From the NCBI GenBank assembly GCA_030636245.1, contig DAOVXI010000128.1, positions 1 to 5,083 of the forward strand: 5,083 nucleotides of DNA, in the 5' to 3' direction. Positions 1 through 5,083 of this stretch are shown here, piece after piece. The notes under the pieces were generated by a model, which saw only the letters and a list, made by a program, of their open reading frames with translations, ran no database searches and was not told where the DNA came from. Source of the DNA: Deltaproteobacteria bacterium (GTDB lineage: Bacteria; Desulfobacterota; GWC2-55-46; DRQE01). The translations under genes and the position numbers were made by a program. Every line of letters starts with the position of its first letter. Position 1 is the stretch's first letter.

Positions 1-1792
1 CCCAATGCTTAGCCTTGAGAACGCCTTCGGCGACACGGAGCTACGAGACTTTGACAAACGTGCAAAGAAACTCTTAGGTACGGACGATGACCTTGAGTAT
101 GTCGCTGAACCTAAGATAGACGGCCTTGCCGTTGAAGTGGTCTACATAGACGGCACTCTCAGCGTTGGCTCGACCAGAGGCGACGGAGTAACCGGCGAGG
201 ACATAACCCATAACCTTAAGACTATAAAAGCGCTTCCGCTTAAGCTTATCCCGCACGATAGCAAAACAAAGATACCGGCAAAACTAGAGGTGCGCGGAGA
301 GGTGTTCATACCCCTCAATGCCTTTGATAAACTCAACAAGGAACGTAAAAAGAACGGAGAGCAACCATTCGCAAACGCAAGGAACGCTGCCGCCGGTTCA
401 CTACGTCAACTTGACCCTAGAATAACGGCAGCCAGACCGCTAAGTATTTTCTGTTACGGCGTTGGCGAGATTACCGGTACTCAGCCTGGAACACAAGCGG
501 ACAGGTTAGCATTCCTGAAAAGCCTTGGACTTAAGGTAAATCCGGAAATAAAAAAGGTAAAAGGCATTGATGAAGCGATCAAGTTTTTCAATGATGTCGT
601 TGATAAACGCGGCGAGCTTGATTACGAAGTTGATGGTGTTGTCTTCAAGATAAATGACCTTGTATCACAAAAAGAGTTGGGAGAAAAATCACGAACACCC
701 CGCTGGGCGATCGCAGGTAAGTTCAAGGCAAAGCAGGAGGTAACAACCGTACTCGACATTATAATCGGTGTTGGCAGGACAGGAGCTCTTACCCCTGTCG
801 CAGTGCTTACTCCGGTAATAGTAGGCGGAGTTACGATAGAGCACGCTACCCTTCATAACGAGGGCGAGGTCACAAGAAAAGATGTACGCATAGGTGACCG
901 GGTGATCGTACAACGAGCAGGCGATGTCATACCGGAGGTCCACTCGGTAATAACTGATACCCGTACCGGCAAAGAAAAAAAGTTCAGCATGCCTAAGAGG
1001 TGCCCCGAATGTAAAGCGCATGTAATTAAAGACGGAGCTAATCACTACTGCACCGGAGGGCTTACGTGTCCGGCCCAGGCGATACGCTCACTCTCGCACT
1101 TTGCTAGCAAACGAGCCATGGATATTGACGGCATGGGTGAAAAGAACGTCGAGCAGCTATACAAAGAGAAAATAATCTCCGATTGCTCCGATATATACAG
1201 CCTCCAAGAAAGTGACGTGCATGAGCTTGAAGGTTGGGGAGAGATAAGCGCTAAGAAGCTCATCTCATCTATCACGGCAAGTAAGAGCCCGACATTAAAG
1301 CGCCTGATCTTTTCACTCGGCATAAGAGGCGTGGGTGAGAGCACGGCTTTGGTTCTGGCAGAGGAGCTTGGGAGCATTGATAACATCTCAAAGGCAACGA
1401 TCGATGAGCTTACTGATATAAAAGATATAGGCCCGGAGACGGCAATAAATATAACCGAGTTTTTCAAGGAGGAACACAATATAAGTGTACTTAAAAAGCT
1501 CAAGGGCTTCGGGGTAACTTTCATGGAGGAAGAAGTGAGGAAAGGCCCTCTTACCGGCAAGAGCTTTCTCTTCACAGGGACCCTTTCGGCTTTAAAGCGT
1601 ACTGAGGCTAAGGATATGGTAGAGAGTCTCGGTGGGAAGATAGCCGGAAGCGTTACAAAAACATTAGAGTACCTTGTCGTCGGAGATAATCCTGGAAGCA
1701 AGCTGGATAAAGCTAATAAGTTAAAGATCACTGTGCTGAGTGAAAAGGAATTTAGCGAACTGATCGAAAAATTAAAAGGGAAACAGAGCTAA
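1..1792 (+). CDS. ligA: NAD+-dependent DNA ligase LigA, 5'-truncated by the window edge
   Basis: LigA seals nicks in duplex DNA with NAD+ as AMP donor, in lagging-strand maturation and repair. The reading frame is open to the left edge. The first visible Met (position 5) is the internal Met of the conserved PMLSL stretch, so the real start and about 75 residues of domain Ia lie upstream. Counting that Met as residue 1, the AMP-accepting lysine is K37 in EPKIDGLA (codon 113-115). LEVRGEV follows at 94-100, RNAAAGSLRQLD at 126-137 and DGVVFKIN at 210-217, completing the adenylation domain. An OB fold follows. The zinc finger has four cysteines, C333, C336, C349 and C355. Helix-hairpin-helix repeats lie at about 360-505. 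A C-terminal BRCT domain spans about 513-595 (GKSFLFTGTL, then GSKLDKA). The 595 visible residues plus the missing part fit the usual ~670. The motif around K239 reads AGKFKAK instead of the common aromatic-KFPA. Its stop overlaps the stop of the convergent gene. The identification is secure. Confidence 0.97.
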   Translation, partial: PMLSLENAFGDTELRDFDKRAKKLLGTDDDLEYVAEPKIDGLAVEVVYIDGTLSVGSTRGDGVTGEDITHNLKTIKALPLKLIPHDSKTKIPAKLEVRGEVFIPLNAFDKLNKERKKNGEQPFANARNAAAGSLRQLDPRITAARPLSIFCYGVGEITGTQPGTQADRLAFLKSLGLKVNPEIKKVKGIDEAIKFFNDVVDKRGELDYEVDGVVFKINDLVSQKELGEKSRTPRWAIAGKFKAKQEVTTVLDIIIGVGRTGALTPVAVLTPVIVGGVTIEHATLHNEGEVTRKDVRIGDRVIVQRAGDVIPEVHSVITDTRTGKEKKFSMPKRCPECKAHVIKDGANHYCTGGLTCPAQAIRSLSHFASKRAMDIDGMGEKNVEQLYKEKIISDCSDIYSLQESDVHELEGWGEISAKKLISSITASKSPTLKRLIFSLGIRGVGESTALVLAEELGSIDNISKATIDELTDIKDIGPETAINITEFFKEEHNISVLKKLKGFGVTFMEEEVRKGPLTGKSFLFTGTLSALKRTEAKDMVESLGGKIAGSVTKTLEYLVVGDNPGSKLDKANKLKITVLSEKEFSELIEKLKGKQS

Positions 1793-3372
1793 GAGCAGAC
1801 TATCTTGTTCCTGCCTGCGGCTTTTGCCTTGTATAGCCTCTTATCTGCGGCCTTTATAAGCTCCATATGGGTCTTGCCGTCTTTTGGGTAGCTTGAGACA
1901 CCACCGCTCATAGTAACTTTCCTGTGATGACTCTTATCACTTTCTATCGATTTGATAAGCCTCTTTGCGATCGCTATGGCGCCTTCTTTTTCAACCTCCG
2001 GCATAACGATACAGAACTCTTCACCTCCAAAACGGCAGGTCGTGTCAGTGCCCCTTGAGTTCTTCTGGATAAGCCTTGAGATGGTCTTTAAGACCTTGTT
2101 GCCATCGAGGTGACCATAGGTATCGTTATATTTTTTGAAGTGATCGATATCCAGCATAAGCACACATAACGGAGACCCGTGCCTTTTGCTTCTATGAACC
2201 TCACCTTGAAGCTTCTCCATCATATAACGCTGATTATGAAGGCCCGTAAGCCCATCGGTAATACTAAGCAGTCTTGTCTCCTCAAGAGACTTGACCCTGT
2301 CTATTGTAAGTCCCGCATAAACAGTGAGCAGAGAGAAAAGCGAGATATCCTCCACCCTGAAGTTTTTCGGCTTAAAGTCGTTAACATAAAGAATTCCGAT
2401 TATCCTGCCCTCAACCGTAAGCGGTGCGGCAAGAATGGACTTCACACCTTCTCTTAAGAGTACTGGGTTCTGCTCCTCATGATCGGTCAGGTCAGGTATG
2501 AGCATCGGCCCATCCTGATTCAGTATCTTGCTCGTTAAGCCGCCCGGCCTTATCTCCCACCGGTCGATGTTCTTGAACTGCTTACTAAAACCCTTTGCGG
2601 CAACAAGAACCATGTCCTCGTTCTTCTCATCGAAAAGGGCAAGCGAGCCGGCCGGGGTGTTCGTCAGCTTCGTCGCGTAATCAATTATAGCGTACCCGGC
2701 GTCATTAACACTGTCTATGCTCTCTATAACTAATCCAAGATGATAAAGAGCCTCATGCTCCTTCAACATCTTCTGTCTCTCTTCCATCCTTTTTCTGCGC
2801 TCTTCAAAGAGCTCGACCATTATCTTGGCCGATACCCCGCCCATTATCTCAACATCGGTGGGGACCGATTGCCTGAGTTCCTCGGATATTTCCCTTGAGC
2901 CGGTCACATTCACTACAACATCGACCTTCTTCTTAAGCATACTCACATAATCGGTACTGGTCTCGACATTGAGCTTTTTTGCGATCTTTAAGCCCGGAGC
3001 CTTGCGATTGCTATCGGCGACCCATACAAGTTCAACAACAGGGTTGTCCTTTAAGAGCTCCATCATGGCGCTGCCGCCATTGCCGCAGCCGATGAGACCG
3101 ATCCTAAGCTTACCCACGCCCTTTTCACCGGTACCAATGGGCCTTAATGCCGGCAATATGCCATAGGCGATAGCGTGGCTCACCGCCTGGGTTCTTGATG
3201 CGACATCAAGCTTCTTCATTACATTGGTAAGATGGAACTTAACGGTCCATTTAGTACGCCCAAGAATAAGACCGATCTCTTCATTGGTCTTACCTTCCTG
3301 GACCCACTTAAGGATCTCTATCTCCTTCTTTGTGAGAGAAGGCGTATTATTTCCTTTTTGCATAGTAGCCAT
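1789..3372 (-). CDS. LuxR-HTH / Rossmann / GAF / GGDEF signalling protein (putative diguanylate cyclase)
   Basis: This 527-residue cytoplasmic protein has no signal peptide or membrane segment. A LuxR/GerE helix-turn-helix spans about 10-75 (LTKKEIEILKWVQEGKTNEE, then RTKWTVKFHL and KLDVASRTQAV). A Rossmann domain spans about 89-185, with G95-x-G97-x-x-G100 after the first strand and D120 ending the second, which favours NAD(H). A charged, probably coiled-coil linker lies at 186-207 and a GAF domain at about 209-360. The GGDEF domain (365-525) begins DGLTGLHN and carries the metal-binding D408, N416, the GGEEF signature (449-453) and an RxxD inhibitory site (R440, D443), so synthase activity with product inhibition is likely. 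Residue 425 is Asn where PleD has its guanine-contacting Asp. Starts at 3372 and 3363 are both possible. The former is preferred because a weak GGTAAAG lies just upstream, whereas no Shine-Dalgarno precedes the second. Domain calls are secure; ligand, product and targets are inferred. Confidence 0.93.
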   Translation of the reverse strand: MATMQKGNNTPSLTKKEIEILKWVQEGKTNEEIGLILGRTKWTVKFHLTNVMKKLDVASRTQAVSHAIAYGILPALRPIGTGEKGVGKLRIGLIGCGNGGSAMMELLKDNPVVELVWVADSNRKAPGLKIAKKLNVETSTDYVSMLKKKVDVVVNVTGSREISEELRQSVPTDVEIMGGVSAKIMVELFEERRKRMEERQKMLKEHEALYHLGLVIESIDSVNDAGYAIIDYATKLTNTPAGSLALFDEKNEDMVLVAAKGFSKQFKNIDRWEIRPGGLTSKILNQDGPMLIPDLTDHEEQNPVLLREGVKSILAAPLTVEGRIIGILYVNDFKPKNFRVEDISLFSLLTVYAGLTIDRVKSLEETRLLSITDGLTGLHNQRYMMEKLQGEVHRSKRHGSPLCVLMLDIDHFKKYNDTYGHLDGNKVLKTISRLIQKNSRGTDTTCRFGGEEFCIVMPEVEKEGAIAIAKRLIKSIESDKSHHRKVTMSGGVSSYPKDGKTHMELIKAADKRLYKAKAAGRNKIVCS

Positions 3373-3385
3373 AACTTTACCGTTT

Positions 3386-3399
3386 AGATTATTTAATCT
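3386..3399. promoter_or_regulatory. 14-bp palindrome before the GGDEF gene (candidate operator)
   Basis: AGATTA-TT-TAATCT has perfect 6-bp arms and a 2-bp centre, 13 bp upstream of the chosen start and across the predicted transcription start. The position suits a repressor site, possibly for autoregulation through the protein's own LuxR-type HTH, since such domains usually bind dyads. In AT-rich DNA a dyad of this size can arise by chance. Confidence 0.35.
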
Positions 3400-3401
3400 T
3401 A

Positions 3402-3430
3402 ATTTAATTAATATAACATAATAAAAGCAA
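3402..3430 (-). promoter_or_regulatory. candidate promoter of the GGDEF gene
   Basis: On the minus strand TTGCTT (3430-3425) is followed by a 17-bp AT-only-but-one spacer and TTAAAT (3407-3402), a 4/6 match to the -10. Transcription would begin near 3395, giving a leader of about 22 nt. The region is so AT-rich that other -10 placements (for example TATATT or TATGTT nearby) are possible. The nearest AACTACCC repeat ends only 3 bp upstream of this -35, which fits an activator-type arrangement. Confidence 0.35.
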
Positions 3431-3433
3431 GAA

Positions 3434-3558
3434 AACTACCCTCTGATCCAAAGAAACTACCCACAGTAAATAATTATTTGCTAGAATAATCCACTTATCA
3501 AAGTAAATCAACTACCCTCTAGGAGAGAAATTCACTACATTTTGCGAACAAACTACCC
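3434..3558. repeat. array of four same-strand AACTACCC repeats
   Basis: Exact AACTACCC copies occur at 3434-3441, 3455-3462, 3510-3517 and 3551-3558. A degenerate copy, CACTACAT, lies at 3533-3540. Start-to-start distances are 21, 55 and 41 bp, each close to whole helical turns. Copies 1 and 3 share the longer AACTACCCTCT. Copies 2 and 4 share AAACTACCCA, so two subtypes alternate. On the other strand the motif reads GGGTAGTT, often followed by T-rich sequence. The array lies directly upstream of the predicted promoter of the GGDEF gene. The repeats are plain to see; whether they are regulator sites or the remnant of a transposon end is open. Confidence 0.75.
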
Positions 3559-3580
3559 ATTTAAAAAAATCCCCACTAAA

Positions 3581-3620
3581 AGCTTTAATTTTCACAATAT
3601 ATACGGCGTGAGCTTTAATT
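3581..3620. repeat. 10-bp direct repeat AGCTTTAATT
   Basis: AGCTTTAATT occurs at 3581-3590 and 3611-3620, exactly 30 bp apart, within the non-coding spacer. No associated gene or element is visible. It may be chance in AT-rich sequence. Confidence 0.4.
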
Positions 3621-3690
3621 ATTAGAACACGGCACAAAAATATCACTCCATATTTCATGAAAAATACATTATTTATCATAAAATCCAGAG

Positions 3691-3724
3691 CACCGGGCAA
3701 GGCTCCGGCAAGGTGCCCATGGTG
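3691..3724. other. GC-rich hairpin and direct-repeat island upstream of gyrB
   Basis: In an AT-rich spacer this stretch is sharply GC-rich. CACC (3691-3694) and GGGCA (3695-3699) can pair with GGTG (3721-3724) and TGCCC (3714-3718), giving a 9-bp stem with a 2-nt bulge and a 14-nt loop. The interior also holds a tandem imperfect repeat, GGGCAAGGCTCC followed by CGGCAAGGTGCC. CCGGGCA (3693-3699) has a second perfect partner, TGCCCGG (3763-3769), in the gyrB promoter spacer. A T-rich run (3732-3740) starts 7 nt after the stem, too far for a convincing intrinsic terminator. It lies upstream of the predicted gyrB transcription start, so it would act as DNA unless an upstream promoter exists. Confidence 0.45.
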
Positions 3725-3757
3725 GCCGTGATTTCTTTTTAAAATCAAGTACTTAAA

Positions 3758-3786
3758 TTGACTGCCCGGATGCATATTTTTATGGT
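3758..3786 (+). promoter_or_regulatory. candidate sigma70-type promoter for gyrB
   Basis: TTGACT (3758-3763) is a 5/6 match to the -35 consensus. An ideal 17-bp spacer separates it from TATGGT (3781-3786), a 4/6 match to the -10. Transcription would begin near 3793, giving a leader of about 50 nt before the gyrB start. The palindrome AAGTACTT (3747-3754) lies 3 bp upstream of the -35 and could bind a regulator. This was read by eye. Confidence 0.55.
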
Positions 3787-3802
3787 AATCACATGTGTTT
3801 TA

Positions 3803-3811
3803 TGCTAATAT
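3803..3811 (+). promoter_or_regulatory. second candidate gyrB promoter, extended -10
   Basis: TGCTAATAT forms an extended -10 element (TGn followed by TAATAT, 3806-3811). The matching -35 position, TGGTAA at 3783-3788, is poor (3/6), as is common for extended -10 promoters. It would start transcription near 3818, leaving a leader of under 30 nt. It is an alternative to the TTGACT promoter or a tandem partner of it. Confidence 0.3.
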
Positions 3812-3834
3812 TCTAAGTTAAAAATACCTTCTTT

Positions 3835-3839
3835 AGGAG
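3835..3839 (+). promoter_or_regulatory. gyrB Shine-Dalgarno AGGAG
   Basis: AGGAG is a strong anti-16S match and decides the start among three in-frame candidates, GTG 3839, ATG 3842 and ATG 3845. Spacing is 2 nt to the first ATG and 5 nt to the second, so ATG 3845 is favoured. Dual initiation at the tandem ATGs would change the product by a single Met. Confidence 0.8.
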
Positions 3840-3844
3840 TGATG

Positions 3845-5083
3845 ATGCCAGCTAAAAAAGCGAGCGAAAATAAGACAGCAAAAGGTAACTCACCGGAAAA
3901 ATACGACGCATCAAGCATTAAGGTCTTAGAAGGATTAGAGGCTGTCAGAAAACGGCCCGCCATGTACATAGGCTCCACGGGGCCCATGGGGCTTCACCAC
4001 CTGGTATATGAAGTGGTAGACAACTCGGTTGACGAAGCCCTTGCCGGACACTGTAAATTAATAGACGTACTCATTCATACAGACAATTCTATTACCGTAA
4101 CCGATGACGGTCGAGGCATACCCGTCAAACCCCACCCTGAAAAAAAGAAGCCTACCGTAGAGGTCGTCCTCACAGAGCTTCACGCGGGAGGAAAGTTCGA
4201 GAACAAGGCATACAAGGTCTCGGGAGGTCTTCACGGCGTGGGCGTTACGGTCGTGAACTTTCTCAGTGAGTGGCTCGAGGTAGAAATAAAAAGGGACGGA
4301 AACGTCTACTCGCAGCGCTATGAGCGGGGCAAAGCCAAAAGCAAACTAATAACGACAGGCAAGAGCAGCAAAACAGGAACAGTAATAAAATTCAAGCCCG
4401 ATCCCGAGATATTCGAATCAACAGAGTTCAGCTTCGACACATTAAGCCAACGCATGAGAGAGTTGAGCTTTCTTAATGCCGGCATAAAGATAAAGATCAC
4501 TGATGAGAAGAGCGGCAAATCTCACGACTTTCAGTATATGGGGGGCATCGTTAGCTTCATTGACCACCTCAGGAAAGCCAAGACCGCGGTTCACCCAAAG
4601 GTCATCTTCTTCTCAGGCGAAAAGGAAGGCACACACATTGACATAGCTCTGCAGTGGACGGATTCCTACTCGGAGACGATATACTCATATGCCAACAACA
4701 TCAACACCACAGAGGGCGGCACGCATGTCGTGGGTCTTAAGAGCGCCTTGACCCGGACGATGAACAGCTACGCGAACAAAAGCAATCTCACGAAGAACCT
4801 CAAAGACACTACCCTTCAGGGCGACGACATAAGGGAGGGCCTGATCGCTGTTATCAGTATAAAGATACCCCAACCCCAGTTCGAGGGTCAGACCAAGACA
4901 AAGCTTGGCAACTCGGAGGTCGAGGGCTATGTAAAAACCATTATTAACGAAAAGCTCTCTACCTTCCTTGAGGAAAACCCGGCAGTTGGAAAGAAGATAA
5001 TCACCAAAGCCATCGAAGGAGCCAGAGCAAGGGAGGCCGCAAGGAAGGCCCGCGAGCTCATACGGCGCAAGGGCGCGCTCGAC
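3845..5083 (+). CDS. gyrB: DNA gyrase subunit B (ATPase and transducer part), 3'-truncated by the window edge
   Basis: GyrB is the ATPase subunit of gyrase, which introduces negative supercoils with GyrA. The visible 413 codons cover the GHKL ATPase domain and most of the transducer domain. Seen directly: SSIKVLEGLEAVRKRPAMYIG near the N-terminus; E56 and N60 in YEVVDNSVDEALAG (the E. coli E42 and N46 equivalents); D87 in DDGRGIP; the ATP-lid glycines in SGGLHGVG (126-133); and the switch residues Q349 and K351 in QTKTKLGNSEVEG. LGNSEV favours GyrB over ParE. The TOPRIM part (EGDSA, DxD) lies beyond the window. The frame offers GTG 3839, ATG 3842 and ATG 3845. The last is chosen because it stands 5 nt after AGGAG (3835-3839), while 3842 leaves only 2 nt. 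The N-terminus is about 15 residues longer than in E. coli, Lys-rich and probably disordered. It is transcribed away from the signalling gene, with no dnaN or recF directly upstream. Confidence 0.96.
   Translation, partial: MPAKKASENKTAKGNSPEKYDASSIKVLEGLEAVRKRPAMYIGSTGPMGLHHLVYEVVDNSVDEALAGHCKLIDVLIHTDNSITVTDDGRGIPVKPHPEKKKPTVEVVLTELHAGGKFENKAYKVSGGLHGVGVTVVNFLSEWLEVEIKRDGNVYSQRYERGKAKSKLITTGKSSKTGTVIKFKPDPEIFESTEFSFDTLSQRMRELSFLNAGIKIKITDEKSGKSHDFQYMGGIVSFIDHLRKAKTAVHPKVIFFSGEKEGTHIDIALQWTDSYSETIYSYANNINTTEGGTHVVGLKSALTRTMNSYANKSNLTKNLKDTTLQGDDIREGLIAVISIKIPQPQFEGQTKTKLGNSEVEGYVKTIINEKLSTFLEENPAVGKKIITKAIEGARAREAARKARELIRRKGALD

Larger units (their letters stand above)
3373..3838. other. 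non-coding divergent spacer between the GGDEF gene and gyrB
   Basis: This spacer of about 470 bp is AT-rich and contains no ORF with a convincing ribosome binding site. From left to right it holds the palindrome and candidate promoter of the GGDEF gene, the AACTACCC array, the AGCTTTAATT pair, the GC-rich hairpin island, and the candidate gyrB promoters with the Shine-Dalgarno. No tRNA, known riboswitch or clear intrinsic terminator was recognised. It is unusually long for a simple divergent promoter region, which makes a mobile-element remnant or complex regulation plausible. Confidence 0.7.

Noticed and set aside
1045..1731. Long open frame of 228 codons on the strand opposite ligA
   Set aside because: It is antisense to the secure zinc-finger, HhH and BRCT coding of ligA and is a by-product of its codon use.
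3458..3495. DnaA boxes suggesting a replication origin near gyrB
   Set aside because: The best matches are only 7/9 to the consensus, there are just two, and the first is part of the AACTACCC repeat. There is no dnaA or dnaN in the window.
3542..3625. Short plus-strand ORF of 27 codons starting at a TTG after AGGAGAG (3521-3527)
   Set aside because: The Shine-Dalgarno-like sequence lies 14 nt from the TTG, too far away, and the peptide has no recognisable feature and crosses the repeats.
3695..3710. Sigma54-type promoter (GG-N10-GC) in the GC-rich island
   Set aside because: Only the GG and GC pair and a few flanking bases fit. The TTGC part is poorly matched, and a much better sigma70-type promoter lies closer to gyrB.
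3691..3740. Rho-independent terminator formed by the GC-rich stem and downstream T-run
   Set aside because: The stem has a bulge and a 14-nt loop, and the T-rich run starts 7 nt after it. No gene on the plus strand ends upstream that would need a terminator.
3512..3775. Minus-strand ORF of 87 codons inside the spacer
   Set aside because: It has no Shine-Dalgarno before its ATG, its composition is that of the AT-rich spacer, it runs through the repeat array and hairpin island, and it overlaps the gyrB promoter region. No recognisable motif is present.

Overview
The window looks like chromosomal DNA from a Gram-negative-type bacterium. It holds two partial housekeeping genes, an NAD+-dependent DNA ligase (ligA) at the left edge and DNA gyrase subunit B (gyrB) at the right edge. 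Between them, on the opposite strand, is one complete signalling gene. The coding regions have moderate GC content and the spacer upstream of gyrB is clearly AT-rich. The GGDEF/GAF/LuxR-type architecture and the general look of the proteins would suit a deltaproteobacterial (Desulfobacterota-like) or related environmental lineage. This is an impression only: nothing here fixes the taxon.

Layout. Positions 1-1792 (+) carry ligA without its N-terminal part. Positions 1789-3372 (-) carry a 527-residue protein that joins an N-terminal LuxR/GerE helix-turn-helix, an NAD(P)-binding Rossmann domain, a short coiled coil, a GAF domain and a C-terminal GGDEF domain with an intact GGEEF signature and an RxxD inhibitory site. 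The two genes converge and their stop codons overlap by 4 bp (CTAA). Positions 3373-3838 are a non-coding divergent spacer. It holds a same-strand array of four AACTACCC repeats, a palindrome next to the start of the signalling gene, candidate promoters in both directions and a GC-rich inverted/direct-repeat island. Positions 3845-5083 (+) carry the N-terminal 413 codons of gyrB.

How the parts relate. LigA and GyrB are core replication and topology enzymes and have no evident functional link to the signalling gene. The most interesting object is the signalling protein. It combines a DNA-binding domain, a possible dinucleotide sensor, a small-molecule or redox (GAF) sensor and a probable cyclic-dinucleotide synthase in one chain. 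It also has Asn where canonical diguanylate cyclases have the guanine-contacting Asp. The AACTACCC array lies just upstream of its predicted promoter. It could be its operator array or a fossil of the multiple end repeats of a transposable element. No RNA gene, CRISPR array or intact mobile element was seen.
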